Below are positions 53,601 to 64,000 of a stretch of 64,000 nt of DNA, piece by piece. The stretch's first letter is position 1. Every line of letters begins with the position of its first letter. Location: the NCBI RefSeq assembly GCF_011806565.1, contig NZ_JAATOP010000011.1, positions 44,098 to 108,097 on the forward strand, given 5' to 3'. Both the position numbers and the translations under genes were made by a program. Source of the DNA: Marivivens donghaensis (GTDB taxonomy: Bacteria; Pseudomonadota; Alphaproteobacteria; Rhodobacterales; Rhodobacteraceae). The notes beneath the pieces are model-generated. The model searched no databases. It had not been told where the DNA came from and saw nothing but the letters and a program-made list of their open reading frames with translations.

Positions 53601-55204
53601 CCCCGCTGCTCCGAGTTTCCGACCTTCGAATTGCTTTCCGTCAAGACGGCGAACTGCGTTCCGCCGTGCATGGCGTGTCGTTCGATATACAGCGCGGCGA
53701 AACCGTCGCTCTGGTTGGCGAGTCGGGATCGGGCAAGTCGGTGACCGCGCTATCTACCGTCGATCTGCTGCCCGACAACGCAGAGATCGAAGGTTCGATC
53801 CTGTACAAGGACAAGGAACTCGCGAAGGCCGACGAAAAGACTCTCCGTTCGGTTCGCGGTAACGACATCAGTTTCATCTTCCAAGAGCCGATGACTTCGC
53901 TCAACCCGCTGCACACTATCGAAAAGCAGCTGCGCGAGGTGATCGAACTCCACCAGGGAACGCGCGGGCCAGCGGTGCGTGAACGGATCATCGAACTGCT
54001 GACCCGCGTCGGTATCCGTGATGCGGAGTCGCGACTGAAGAGCTTCCCGCACGAACTGTCGGGCGGTCAGCGTCAGCGTGTGATGATCGCGATGGCACTG
54101 GCAAATGGTCCTGACCTGCTGATCGCGGACGAGCCGACAACGGCCCTCGATGTGACCATTCAGGCGCAGATCCTCGAGCTGATGGACGAGTTGAAGCGCG
54201 AGGAAGGCATGGCGATGCTCTTCATCACGCACGACCTGACCATCGTCCGCAAAATCGCCGACCGCGTCTGCGTGATGAAAGACGGCGAGATCGTCGAGCA
54301 TGGAACGACTGCCGAAGTGTTCGGCAATCCGCAGCACCCCTATACGCAAATGCTCCTCGCTGCCGAGGCGCAGGGGCGGCCTGTACCGGTGCCGGACAAT
54401 GCGCCAGTCATCGCAGAGACTGACGAACTGCGCATCTGGTTCCCGATCCGCCGCGGCCTTCTGCGTCGCACCGCTGGCTACGTGAAAGCGGTGAATAGTG
54501 CGTCCCTGACCGTGAGGGCAGGGGAGACGCTCGGCATCGTCGGCGAATCCGGGTCGGGCAAGACTACCCTCGCGCTCGCTGTCATGCGGCTGATCCAGTC
54601 GAAGGGGCGCATCGCGTTCGTTGGCAAGGATACGAACGGCCTCAGCCAACGCGAACTGCGCCCGCTCCGTGCCGATATGCAGATCGTTTTCCAAGACCCC
54701 TACGGCTCGCTATCGCCGCGCATGACGGTCGAACAAATCATTGCCGAGGGGCTAGGCATCCACAACATCGACCCGACCCGTAGCCGTACCGAAATGGTGG
54801 CGGAGATCATGACGGAGGTCGGCCTCGACCCCGCGATGATGAACCGGTACCCGCATGAGTTCTCGGGCGGTCAGCGCCAGCGTATCGCGATTGCGCGCGC
54901 GATGGTTCTGCGTCCGAAGCTTGTGGTGCTGGACGAGCCGACGTCGGCGCTCGACCGCACGGTTCAGGTGCAGATCGTCGATTTGCTGCGCGATCTACAG
55001 CGCAAGCACGGGCTGGCGTACCTGTTCATCTCGCACGATTTGACCGTCGTCCGCGCGCTGTCGCACCGGATTATGGTCATGCGTAACGGTGATGTTGTGG
55101 AAGCGGGTGAAGTGGATGCGGTATTCGATAACCCGCAAACCGACTACACCCGTGAATTGATGGCGGCCGCTTTTGACGGCCGCGCCACTTCTTATTCTGC
55201 CTGA
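53597..55204 (+). CDS. yejF: Peptide ABC transporter ATP-binding protein YejF (two ATPase domains)
   Basis: This 535-residue fusion of two ABC ATPase domains powers YejBE. The first half has GESGSGKSVTALS, SGGQRQRVMIAMA and LLIADEPTTALD; the second has GESGSGKTTLALA, SGGQRQRIAIARA and LVVLDEPTSALD, all intact. The ATG at 53597 overlaps yejE. The 3' end overlaps the convergent carboxypeptidase gene by 13 bases, so transcripts of the two operons collide without an obvious terminator. Confidence 0.95.
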   Translation: MTPLLRVSDLRIAFRQDGELRSAVHGVSFDIQRGETVALVGESGSGKSVTALSTVDLLPDNAEIEGSILYKDKELAKADEKTLRSVRGNDISFIFQEPMTSLNPLHTIEKQLREVIELHQGTRGPAVRERIIELLTRVGIRDAESRLKSFPHELSGGQRQRVMIAMALANGPDLLIADEPTTALDVTIQAQILELMDELKREEGMAMLFITHDLTIVRKIADRVCVMKDGEIVEHGTTAEVFGNPQHPYTQMLLAAEAQGRPVPVPDNAPVIAETDELRIWFPIRRGLLRRTAGYVKAVNSASLTVRAGETLGIVGESGSGKTTLALAVMRLIQSKGRIAFVGKDTNGLSQRELRPLRADMQIVFQDPYGSLSPRMTVEQIIAEGLGIHNIDPTRSRTEMVAEIMTEVGLDPAMMNRYPHEFSGGQRQRIAIARAMVLRPKLVVLDEPTSALDRTVQVQIVDLLRDLQRKHGLAYLFISHDLTVVRALSHRIMVMRNGDVVEAGEVDAVFDNPQTDYTRELMAAAFDGRATSYSA

Positions 55205-56787
55205 CCAACCATGAAGCAGGTCTGGTCGCGCGCCTGAAGGCGGCGGCAGGCCAGTTCGGCGCGCTCACGGGTCATGCCCATGAAGTTCGCGTCGAAGCCG
55301 CGCGGGCTTTGCACGACGCGGCGCACCGTGCCGTCGAGGCTGCTCATCTCGTTTAGAGCCACACGCACCAGAATGCGCTCAGCCTCATAGCGCGAGTTAT
55401 AGCGGCCCACGTTGATGCCCCAATGCTGACCGCCCGACGTCGAAACGCGGGTCACGACGACCGGCTCTTCGGCGGCGACGGTGGTCGCTTGGGCAACGGC
55501 AGCGGCGATATCGGCTGGATCAGTGGCAACATCGGGTTCAACCGCAGCGACCTGGATCAGTTCCTCAGCTGGTACGATCTGCGCAGGACGCATCCGCGGC
55601 ATCGGCGCTTCTTCGAGGCCGGCGACGACTGCTTCGATAACCGGTTCGATGACCGGTTCCAGCACAGGCTCGACGACTGCTTCGGCGATCTCGGTCGGAG
55701 CGGCAACCTCGGCCGTCACGGCCATCGCAGCGGCGAGCGCTTGGGCGACGGCTTGGGCTTCGTCCGGATCCATCGGCGTGTTCGGCATCGCGCGCCCGAC
55801 GGGCCGTGCACTGGCGAGCACAGCGCCAGTGGTGCGGATGATCTTGCCAGCCGGAACGCTGACAGCCGCAGCGCCATTCGCGGTCACGATCGGCGCCGAT
55901 CCGTTACCTGGTGAATAGGCGGGAAGGGGCGGACGAGCGATGCGGGCGTTATTCGGCGCGCGGGCAAAGCCGACATCCAGCAACTCGGCTGCTTTGGCGT
56001 TACGTGCCGGGGTCGAGGTCGAACCCATCACAACAGCGATGATGCGAACGTTGCCGCGCTGCGCCGAAGCGACGAGGTTGTAACCCGCAGCGTTCGTAAA
56101 GCCGGTCTTGATCCCGTCAGCACCGCGATAGGCACCGAGGAAGCGGCGGTTCGTGTTGTAAACGGTCGCCATGCCCGCGTCGGTCGAGGTGCGCGAGAAG
56201 ATGTTATAATATTGCGGGAAGTCGTAGACGACGTGACGCCCCAGAACGGACATATCGCGAGCGGTCGACAGGTGGCCGGACTGCGTAAGGCCGTTTGCAT
56301 TGCGGAAGGTCGTGCGGGTCATGCCCATCGACTGCGCCATGCGGTTCATGCGGGCGGCGAAGGCTTCTTCGGAACCCTCAAGCGCGATCCCGATCGCGGT
56401 GGCGGCGTCGTTGGCCGACTTCACAGCCGCAGCGCGGATCAGATAGCGGAAGCGAATCTGTTGGCCGGTACGCAGGCCGAGCTTGCTTGGCGGTTCCGAC
56501 GACGCGGCGCTGGTGATGGTCACCGGCGTATCCGCCGTAATCTCACCACGCTCCATTGCCTGAAACGCGAGGTAGAGTGTCATCATCTTCGTCAGGGACG
56601 CCGGATGAAGCCGCGTATCGGAGTTGTAGGATTGGAAAACCTCGCCCGTGCGGGCGTCGATTACATAGTGCGCGTTAGGAACCGCACTCGCCTGTTGGGG
56701 CGCAAAGGACAAAAGCCACAATGCACCAAGAAATAATACCCCAATGAGGGTCCGGATATTCGGACGACCTGCCACGTCGCTCACCAT
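55192..56787 (-). CDS. D-alanyl-D-alanine carboxypeptidase with SPOR domain
   Basis: This 531-residue penicillin-binding protein of the S11 family trims the terminal D-Ala from peptidoglycan stem peptides. A signal sequence (about 1-35) precedes the enzyme domain, with SLTK (S64-K67), SAN (S124-N126) and KTG (K227-G229) all intact. A long low-complexity linker (about 310-440), rich in Ala, Val, Glu and Pro, leads to a C-terminal SPOR-like domain (about 450-528) that binds denuded septal peptidoglycan. It is adjacent to the Yej importer of peptidoglycan peptides, which may recycle its products. Confidence 0.92.
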   Translation of the reverse strand: MVSDVAGRPNIRTLIGVLFLGALWLLSFAPQQASAVPNAHYVIDARTGEVFQSYNSDTRLHPASLTKMMTLYLAFQAMERGEITADTPVTITSAASSEPPSKLGLRTGQQIRFRYLIRAAAVKSANDAATAIGIALEGSEEAFAARMNRMAQSMGMTRTTFRNANGLTQSGHLSTARDMSVLGRHVVYDFPQYYNIFSRTSTDAGMATVYNTNRRFLGAYRGADGIKTGFTNAAGYNLVASAQRGNVRIIAVVMGSTSTPARNAKAAELLDVGFARAPNNARIARPPLPAYSPGNGSAPIVTANGAAAVSVPAGKIIRTTGAVLASARPVGRAMPNTPMDPDEAQAVAQALAAAMAVTAEVAAPTEIAEAVVEPVLEPVIEPVIEAVVAGLEEAPMPRMRPAQIVPAEELIQVAAVEPDVATDPADIAAAVAQATTVAAEEPVVVTRVSTSGGQHWGINVGRYNSRYEAERILVRVALNEMSSLDGTVRRVVQSPRGFDANFMGMTRERAELACRRLQARDQTCFMVGQAE

Positions 56788-56981
56788 TTTTTACTGCCTC
56801 TGGGTGCCGAGTTTTTTATGGCACCTCTGTAATTAACAGTGAGCGTAACACAGCGATCTCATTGCGCAAACTCCCCTTTTTCAGCGGCCTGCACGGCGCA
56901 ATTGTAGCAGAATCGCAAATCTCGTTATTTTGCTAAGCATTGGCACAAGATGTGACAAAACGGCGAAATCGCGTCTGCAAT

Positions 56982-57671
56982 CTATCCGAGCTTTGCTATC
57001 AGATCGGGTAGGTCGTTTAGGCTTCTGATTTTACAGAATCGGGAGTGATCGGGTTCGTCCGCTTTTTCGTATTCCCACGTTAATTCATGGGGCACATAGA
57101 CGCCCCAGGCCCCCGCCTCGATGGCTGGAATCACATCAGATTTCAGCGAATTGCCGACCATCATCACGCGGGCCGTGTCGTGGCGAGCAAAAATCCGCTG
57201 ATAGACCTCTGCGGTTTTGTCGCTGACGATTTCGACGGCGGAAAAGTGGTCGCCAAGGCCCGATTGGGCCACTTTGCGCTCCTGATCGAGCAGGTCACCC
57301 TTGGTAATCACCAGCAGATCGTAGTTCGCGGCGAGGCGGGGAATCGTCTCGGCCACGCCTTCCAGCAGTTCGATCGGGTGGCGCAGCATTTCCCGCCCGT
57401 TATCAAGGAGCTGCTGAATAACGTGTTGGGAAACGCGGCCTTCCGTCACTTCGAGCGCAGTTTCGATCATAGACAGGGTGAAGCCTTTGATCCCGAACCC
57501 GTAGAACGCGATGTTCTTGCGCTCCGCCGCGAGCAGGCGGTCATGCAGGTGGTCCGGCTCCACATAGTCGGAGAGCAGGTCCGCGAACCTCTTCTGGCTG
57601 AGTTTGAAGAACCGCTCGTTATGCCAGAGCGTGTCGTCGGCATCGAAAGCGATCGTCCATCTGTGGGCCAT
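56982..57671 (-). CDS. HAD-superfamily hydrolase
   Basis: This 229-residue phosphatase-like protein has motif I FDADDTLWHNE (D10 nucleophile, D12), motif II VITKGD, the conserved lysine near EIVSDKTAEVY, and motif III MMVGNSLKSDVIPAIEAG, so the active site is intact. A four-helix cap domain lies between motifs I and II. The substrate is unknown. The preceding 194 bases up to the carboxypeptidase start are AT-rich and hold no gene. Confidence 0.9.
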   Translation of the reverse strand: MAHRWTIAFDADDTLWHNERFFKLSQKRFADLLSDYVEPDHLHDRLLAAERKNIAFYGFGIKGFTLSMIETALEVTEGRVSQHVIQQLLDNGREMLRHPIELLEGVAETIPRLAANYDLLVITKGDLLDQERKVAQSGLGDHFSAVEIVSDKTAEVYQRIFARHDTARVMMVGNSLKSDVIPAIEAGAWGVYVPHELTWEYEKADEPDHSRFCKIRSLNDLPDLIAKLG

Positions 57672-57759
57672 TTGAAAGTGTCCTGAATAACTGCGGGGTT
57701 TTCTTATGGGTACGTCTGACTATATACATCCGCAATGGCCCACCAGATAACGGTAGAAC

Positions 57760-58101
57760 ATGACAGCTGACATCTTGATGATGGCGCAGAATGGCGATGA
57801 TGACGACGGCGATTTCGGCGTCAAACTTGACGTGCGCCCCAAGACGAAGCGTCCACCGCTCTACAAGGTTCTGATCCTGAACGACGACTATACTCCGATG
57901 GAGTTCGTTGTTCATGTGCTCGAACGGTTCTTCGGCATGACCCATGCCCAAGCGTTCGAACTGATGCTGACCGTGCATAAGAAAGGCGTCGCCGTTGCCG
58001 GTGTCTTCTCGCACGAGATTGCCGAAACCAAAGTTGCTCAGGTGATGGATTTTGCCCAACGGCACCAGCACCCGCTGCAATGCACCATGGAAAAAGAGTG
58101 A
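57760..58101 (+). CDS. clpS: ATP-dependent Clp protease adaptor ClpS
   Basis: ClpS delivers N-degron proteins to ClpAP. The 113-residue protein has a disordered acidic start (about 1-25) and the core with [39 protein letters not shown] and a C-terminal histidine-rich segment. The NDDYTPM residues contact the N-degron. The clpA gene, often next to it, is absent. Confidence 0.95.
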   Translation: MTADILMMAQNGDDDDGDFGVKLDVRPKTKRPPLYKVLILNDDYTPMEFVVHVLERFFGMTHAQAFELMLTVHKKGVAVAGVFSHEIAETKVAQVMDFAQRHQHPLQCTMEKE

Positions 58102-58131
58102 CGCGCCTGCGTCCCGTAAGGTCCTGACGAT

Positions 58132-59094
58132 ATGTCCCGCTCCCGTTTGTCCACGGCCCTGACCGAGGGCCTTCTGTCGTTGCCGGAAGGCGACATCAAA
58201 ATCATGCGCCCTGACGTCGACTATGACGTGGCCGAGCTGCCTCGCGAACGCGTCTTCATCGACACCGGTTTCAAACCCGCCGCCGAGGCGTGGGAAACCG
58301 CGGGCTACAAGCTCGGTGATGGTGCTGCCGCTGCGACTATCGTTGTCGTGCCGCGCGCCAAGGGTCTGGCCCGCGCGATGGTTGCCGAGGCGTCGAAGTC
58401 GGGATTGGTGATCGTCGACGGACAGAAAACCGACGGCATCGATAGTATATATAAAGAGTGCCGCAAGCGCCTCGGTGACCTGCCGACCGTCACCAAGGCC
58501 CACGGCCGCATGTTCTGGTTCGACGGCACCGAAGTTTTCGACGACTGGGCTGACACTGGCGCGCAGCAGGGTGAGCATGGTTTCTGGACCACGGCGGGTG
58601 CGTTCTCTGACGGTGCAATTGATCGCGGTTCGGCGCTGCTGGCCAAGGCGCTGCCTGAAAAGCTGCCGTCGCGCATGGCGGATTTCGGTGCGGGCTGGGG
58701 TTACCTCTCTGCCGAAGTGCTGAAGAGCCCGAACGTCCAGTCGCTTGATCTGATCGAGGCGGAAGCGCTGTCGCTGAATTGCGCCGAGATGAACATCACT
58801 GACGCCCGCGCGAATTTTCATTGGGCCGATGCCACCAAGTGGGCGGCGAGCCAACCCTACCAAGGCATCGTCATGAACCCGCCGTTCCACACTGGCCGCG
58901 AAGGTGATCCGAACCTCGGCAAAGCGTTCATCGCTGCCGCTGCGCGGAATCTCACGCCGTCCGGAAACCTTTGGATGGTTGCGAACCGTCACCTCCCCTA
59001 CGAGGTCACGCTTCGCGAGAAATTCCGTAACGTCGAAGAGATTGGCGGCGACGGCGCTTTCAAGCTATTCCTTGCATCCAAGCCCATTCGCTAA
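58132..59094 (+). CDS. RsmC-like SAM-dependent methyltransferase
   Basis: This 320-residue protein has the double-domain layout of RsmC/RlmG guanine-N2 methyltransferases of rRNA. The N-terminal half (about 1-160) is degenerate and the C-terminal half has the active site: MADFGAGWGYLSAEVL (SAM-binding motif I), DLIEAEALSL, and NPPFHTGRE, in which NPPF is the catalytic loop for N-methylation of guanine. The target base is an inference from the family. A methyl-accepting protein target is less likely. Confidence 0.88.
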   Translation: MSRSRLSTALTEGLLSLPEGDIKIMRPDVDYDVAELPRERVFIDTGFKPAAEAWETAGYKLGDGAAAATIVVVPRAKGLARAMVAEASKSGLVIVDGQKTDGIDSIYKECRKRLGDLPTVTKAHGRMFWFDGTEVFDDWADTGAQQGEHGFWTTAGAFSDGAIDRGSALLAKALPEKLPSRMADFGAGWGYLSAEVLKSPNVQSLDLIEAEALSLNCAEMNITDARANFHWADATKWAASQPYQGIVMNPPFHTGREGDPNLGKAFIAAAARNLTPSGNLWMVANRHLPYEVTLREKFRNVEEIGGDGAFKLFLASKPIR

Positions 59095-59120
59095 GTTATT
59101 CAGGCTACCGGAGTTTTCAG

Positions 59121-59924
59121 ATGTCCTTCTCTCTTGCAGGTAAGACCGCGATTGTGACCGGTGGCGCCAACGGCGTCGGTCTGGCTATCGGCCGTCATTT
59201 CGTCGAGCAGGGCGCGAACGTCATGTTCGCCGACATGGACGAAGAGGCGCTCCAGCGCGAAGTCATGTCCGACTTCGAACCCGATGGCCCTGCGCGCATC
59301 TTCGCAGGCGACCTGCGCAAGAAGCTGAATGTAAAGAACCTGCTGTCCGCCACGATGGACGCGTTCGACGGCATCGACATTCTGGTGAACGCATCGCGTC
59401 AGGTAATGCCGACCGATCCGCTGAGCCCTGATGATGACAGCGTGATGATGCTGCTCGAACAGAACATGCTCACCGCGCTCAAATTGAGCCAGGCTGTCGC
59501 TCGTAAGATGATCAAGCTGTCGGAAGACCGCGAGGACGAGACCGTCGGCACGATTATCAATCTGTCGTCGATTGCGGCCCGCCGCACACACCCCGATCTG
59601 ATGGCTTATTCGATTTCGGCGGCTGCCTCCGACCAGATGACCCGTTCACTGGCGGTTGCTCTCGCGCCGAACCGTGTCCGTGTGAACGCCGTTGCTTTCG
59701 GCAGCGTCATGAGCGCTAGCCTCAAGGGCAAGCTTAAAGAGCACGACGATTATCGCGAAGACATCCTGCGCCACACCCCGCTCCAGCGGATTGCGAGCCC
59801 GCTCGAGGTTTGCGAGGCGGTGCAATACCTGGCCTGTGACGCGTCCGATTTCGTCACCGGCCAGATTATCACCGTAGATGGCGGGCGCACCCTTATTGAT
59901 GCAGTGGGCTGTCCCGCCCACTGA
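59121..59924 (+). CDS. SDR-family protein lacking the catalytic lysine
   Basis: This 267-residue Rossmann-fold short-chain dehydrogenase/reductase homologue has the NAD(P) motif TGGANGVGLAIG (T13-G24), an NLSSIAAR strand with S150, and Y163. The YxxxK motif reads YSISA, so the conserved lysine (position 167) is alanine. The C-terminus is typical (TGQIITVDGGRTLID). The oxidoreductase activity is doubtful; it may be a binding or regulatory protein. It lies 26 bases after the RsmC-like gene and abuts the convergent lipoprotein gene at TGATCA. Confidence 0.88.
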   Translation: MSFSLAGKTAIVTGGANGVGLAIGRHFVEQGANVMFADMDEEALQREVMSDFEPDGPARIFAGDLRKKLNVKNLLSATMDAFDGIDILVNASRQVMPTDPLSPDDDSVMMLLEQNMLTALKLSQAVARKMIKLSEDREDETVGTIINLSSIAARRTHPDLMAYSISAAASDQMTRSLAVALAPNRVRVNAVAFGSVMSASLKGKLKEHDDYREDILRHTPLQRIASPLEVCEAVQYLACDASDFVTGQIITVDGGRTLIDAVGCPAH

Positions 59925-60311
59925 TCAGGTTTCGGGGTACTGCGCCTGACATTGAGCAATGGCGCTGCCCACGCTGGCCTGAAGCGCATCGCGACGCTCG
60001 ATCAGCGATTCCAGCTTGGCCGTTTCGGCATTCAGGTCGATCGCAACCGGCACGTTGACGTCCTCGGTGATGACCTGCTGACACGGCACGCGGACGACCT
60101 CGCCGCTATCCAACTCGTCCGAACAGACGCGATTCACGGTGCGCACTTCCTGACGTTCCTCGATAGCGTAGCCGCGTTCAATGTTGCCACGCGTGACGGT
60201 AATCAGGTTGTTCACGACGTTGAGGTTACGCTGCGCTTGGCTGATGCAGCGTTCTTGCGGGCTGGCGCATGCGGCGAGACCGAGGGGGATGAGAAGCAGT
60301 AAGCGCTTCAT
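59925..60311 (-). CDS. Lipoprotein of unknown function
   Basis: This 128-residue protein has a lipoprotein signal with lipobox LAAC (C15). The mature part has four Cys (C22 near PQERCISQAQ, two in the central part around NRVCSDELDSGEVVRVPC, one near the C-terminus) and a helical C-terminal half. The spacing suggests two disulfides. No family was recognised. It is divergent from hemF. Confidence 0.75.
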   Translation of the reverse strand: MKRLLLLIPLGLAACASPQERCISQAQRNLNVVNNLITVTRGNIERGYAIEERQEVRTVNRVCSDELDSGEVVRVPCQQVITEDVNVPVAIDLNAETAKLESLIERRDALQASVGSAIAQCQAQYPET

Positions 60312-60393
60312 GATGGAACTCCATAGCAGTAGTCGACATACGTTTTAATTGATATGGGCCGTTGATATTCAATATCGAACGGAGAATGAGGCG

Positions 60394-61284
60394 ATGACCG
60401 ACATGATGGAGCAGGAAAAAGCGACCGCAGCGGCATGGTTCCGGACCCTTCGCGACCAGATCGTAGCTGCGTTCGAGAATCTTGAGGACACCCAAGAGAC
60501 CGGCCCATTCGCAGATCAGCCCGCCGGACGTTTTGAAGTGACCGAGACCAAGCGCACCGCTGATGACGGCTCTGACGCCGGTGGCGGCCTGATGAGCGTC
60601 ATGCGCGGAGGCCGTGTTTTCGAAAAGGTCGGCGTCAATATCTCCGAAGTTTACGGCACCCTCGGTCCCGCTGCGCAACGTTCGATGGCAGCGCGCGGCG
60701 TTCCGGGAATCGCGGACGATCCGCGTTTCTGGGCTTCGGGCATTTCGCTGGTCGCTCACATGCAGAACCCGCACACCCCTGCGGTCCACATGAACACCCG
60801 TATGTTCTGGACCCCGAACGCATGGTGGTTCGGCGGCGGTTCGGACCTGAACCCGTGTATCGAGTATGACGAGGACACCGCACATTTCCATGCAGTGCAG
60901 AAACAGCACCTCGACCCGCATGGAGAGGACCTCTATCCGCGTTTGAAAGAGTGGGCGGACGAGTACTTCTACATTCCGCACCGCAATCGTGCGCGCGGCG
61001 TTGGCGGAATATTTATGGATGACCAATGCTCGGGCGACTGGCAGGCAGACTTTGCCCTGACGCAAGACATCGGCAAGGCGTTCCTGCCGGCCTTCGTTCC
61101 GGTCACCGAAAAGCGCCGTAATACTGAGTGGGATGATGCGGACAAGGAAACCCAGCTTCAGCACCGCGGGCTCTATGCCGAGTATAACCTCGTCTATGAC
61201 CGCGGCACCAAATTCGGCCTCGCCACGGGGCATGACGCCAACGCGGTTCTGATGAGCCTGCCGCCGATGGCAAAATGGTACTGA
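60394..61284 (+). CDS. hemF: Oxygen-dependent coproporphyrinogen III oxidase
   Basis: HemF converts coproporphyrinogen III to protoporphyrinogen IX using oxygen, in heme synthesis. The 296-residue protein has MRGGRVFEKVGVNISEVYG, NPHTPAVHMNTRMFW, DLNPCIEYDEDTAHFH, GVGGIFMDDQ, and LQHRGLYAEYNLVYDRGT, which are the HemF signatures. The ATG at 60394 with an upstream GGAGAATGAG site was chosen. A terminator follows. Confidence 0.96.
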   Translation: MTDMMEQEKATAAAWFRTLRDQIVAAFENLEDTQETGPFADQPAGRFEVTETKRTADDGSDAGGGLMSVMRGGRVFEKVGVNISEVYGTLGPAAQRSMAARGVPGIADDPRFWASGISLVAHMQNPHTPAVHMNTRMFWTPNAWWFGGGSDLNPCIEYDEDTAHFHAVQKQHLDPHGEDLYPRLKEWADEYFYIPHRNRARGVGGIFMDDQCSGDWQADFALTQDIGKAFLPAFVPVTEKRRNTEWDDADKETQLQHRGLYAEYNLVYDRGTKFGLATGHDANAVLMSLPPMAKWY

Positions 61285-61290
61285 TGAGAC

Positions 61291-61319
61291 AGGCGGCACT
61301 GGAAACGGTGCCGCCTTTT
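61291..61319 (+). terminator. Rho-independent terminator of hemF
   Basis: A 9-bp stem (aggcggcac / gtgccgcct) with an 8-base loop and TTTT lies 7 bases after the hemF stop. Confidence 0.85.
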
Positions 61320-61338
61320 CGGTTTCGGAAATCCATAA

Positions 61339-63648
<2,310 letters not shown>

Positions 63649-63708
63649 GTCCTTTTGGTCCGGAATCGACGCTTCGACAGGCGGCGATTCCGGTGATTCA
63701 GAGCACTG

Positions 63709-63741
63709 AAAGGCGCCGATCCTCGGATCAGCGCCTTTTTT
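63709..63741 (+). terminator. Rho-independent terminator of katG
   Basis: An 8-bp stem (aaaggcgc / gcgccttt), extended after one mismatch by an inner gatcc/ggatc stem, is followed by a T6 tract. Confidence 0.86.
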
Positions 63742-64000
63742 GGTGAGTTTCGGGCGTGACGGAGTAGGTTAGGCCAAAGGCCTTTCAATAAATCTGGTCG
63801 CCCGAACGCCTTATTTTATAGGCCCTCGGAGAAAAGATGACAGAAATCCAACAAAAGTTTCGTTTTCGACTTGCGCCCATTCTGCAGTATCCGTAAAAGC
63901 CCCTTCACCGGCGGCGCTGAGGCGCGGCGGGGACGGACGGGGCGGCCACTGAGGCTAGCCGGTTCGGGAAATTTCGAGGCAGGACTGGCGAGGCGCGCCG
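63742..64000. other. Unassigned 259-base tail region
   Basis: No gene can be named here. The first part has nested inverted repeats: TTCGGGCG (63749-63756) with CGCCCGAA (63799-63806), enclosing AGGCC-AAA-GGCCT (63771-63783). A tiny frame at 63837-63896 (19 codons, ATG with a GGAG site 6 bases upstream, product MTEIQQKFRFRLAPILQYP) follows. The last 100 bases are strongly GC-rich. It could be a leader region of a gene or RNA outside the window. Confidence 0.4.

Noticed and set aside
63837..63896. 19-codon frame as the start of a FliJ-like gene
   Set aside because: The FRFRLAPIL pattern is faintly similar to FliJ starts, but the frame stops at once and no continuation was found in other frames.

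Overview
The window is a gene-dense, GC-rich chromosomal segment from an alphaproteobacterium, most likely a Rhodobacterales (roseobacter/Rhodobacter group) member. The reasons are an L-malyl-CoA/beta-methylmalyl-CoA lyase (ethylmalonyl-CoA pathway), a DmdC-type acyl-CoA dehydrogenase, a membrane-anchored cytochrome c of the cytochrome cy type, a DUF1244 protein, a pyrB gene clustered with a degenerate dihydroorotase, and many 4-base ATGA gene overlaps. No rRNA, tRNA, insertion sequence, prophage or CRISPR array was seen. Most of the segment is housekeeping core genome.

Layout. 1-8.0 kb: a truncated acyl-CoA dehydrogenase (minus), threonylcarbamoyl-AMP synthase, a small coiled-coil membrane protein with a large OmpA-domain protein, ubiA, then rsmE, a GNAT acetyltransferase and a membrane protein. 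8.1-13.5 kb: glutamate-cysteine ligase, then a minus-strand pyrB - two unknown genes - pyrC-like - plsY cluster. 13.6-19.8 kb: an unusual family-4-like uracil-DNA glycosylase, moaB, and an RND efflux pair. 19.8-27.6 kb: a stand-alone DsbD N-terminal-domain protein, yqgE, tlpA, and argH - lipoprotein - DUF2834 - lysA - DUF4175. 27.6-31.9 kb: a zinc-ribbon membrane protein divergent from ftsE-ftsX-plsC, then accA. 32.1-37.3 kb, the most accessory part: a secreted three-repeat protein, mcl1, a tandem pair of GAF-like genes of which the first is interrupted by a stop codon, a D-amino-acid transaminase, an N-terminally anchored RTX protein and a DUF1244 protein. 37.5-43.5 kb: pyruvate kinase, a small membrane protein, rpmI-rplT and pheS-pheT. 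43.5-49.3 kb: a NitT/TauT-type ABC transporter, nudC, an SRPBCC protein, pheA and cytochrome c. 49.5-57.7 kb: a yejABEF peptide transporter, a D,D-carboxypeptidase with a SPOR domain, and a HAD hydrolase. 57.8-63.6 kb: clpS, an RsmC-like methyltransferase, an SDR protein, a lipoprotein, hemF and katG. The last 260 bases hold nothing that can be named with confidence.

How the genes fit together. Several envelope functions cluster: the YejABEF peptide importer beside a carboxypeptidase that trims peptidoglycan, FtsEX beside an acyltransferase, PlsY/PlsC for phosphatidic acid synthesis, and a TlpA and a DsbD-like protein for extracytoplasmic thiols. Amino-acid biosynthesis (argH, lysA, pheA), pyrimidine synthesis (pyrB with a non-catalytic PyrC-like partner) and central carbon metabolism (pyk, accA, mcl1) make up most of the rest.

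No clearly new multi-gene system was found. The best leads are three enzyme homologues that have lost textbook catalytic or cofactor residues (dihydroorotase, uracil-DNA glycosylase, SDR), the stop-interrupted GAF-like tandem pair, the three-repeat DGECDD protein, two inverted repeats in the pyruvate-kinase promoter, and convergent genes whose stop codons fuse into a TGATCA palindrome.
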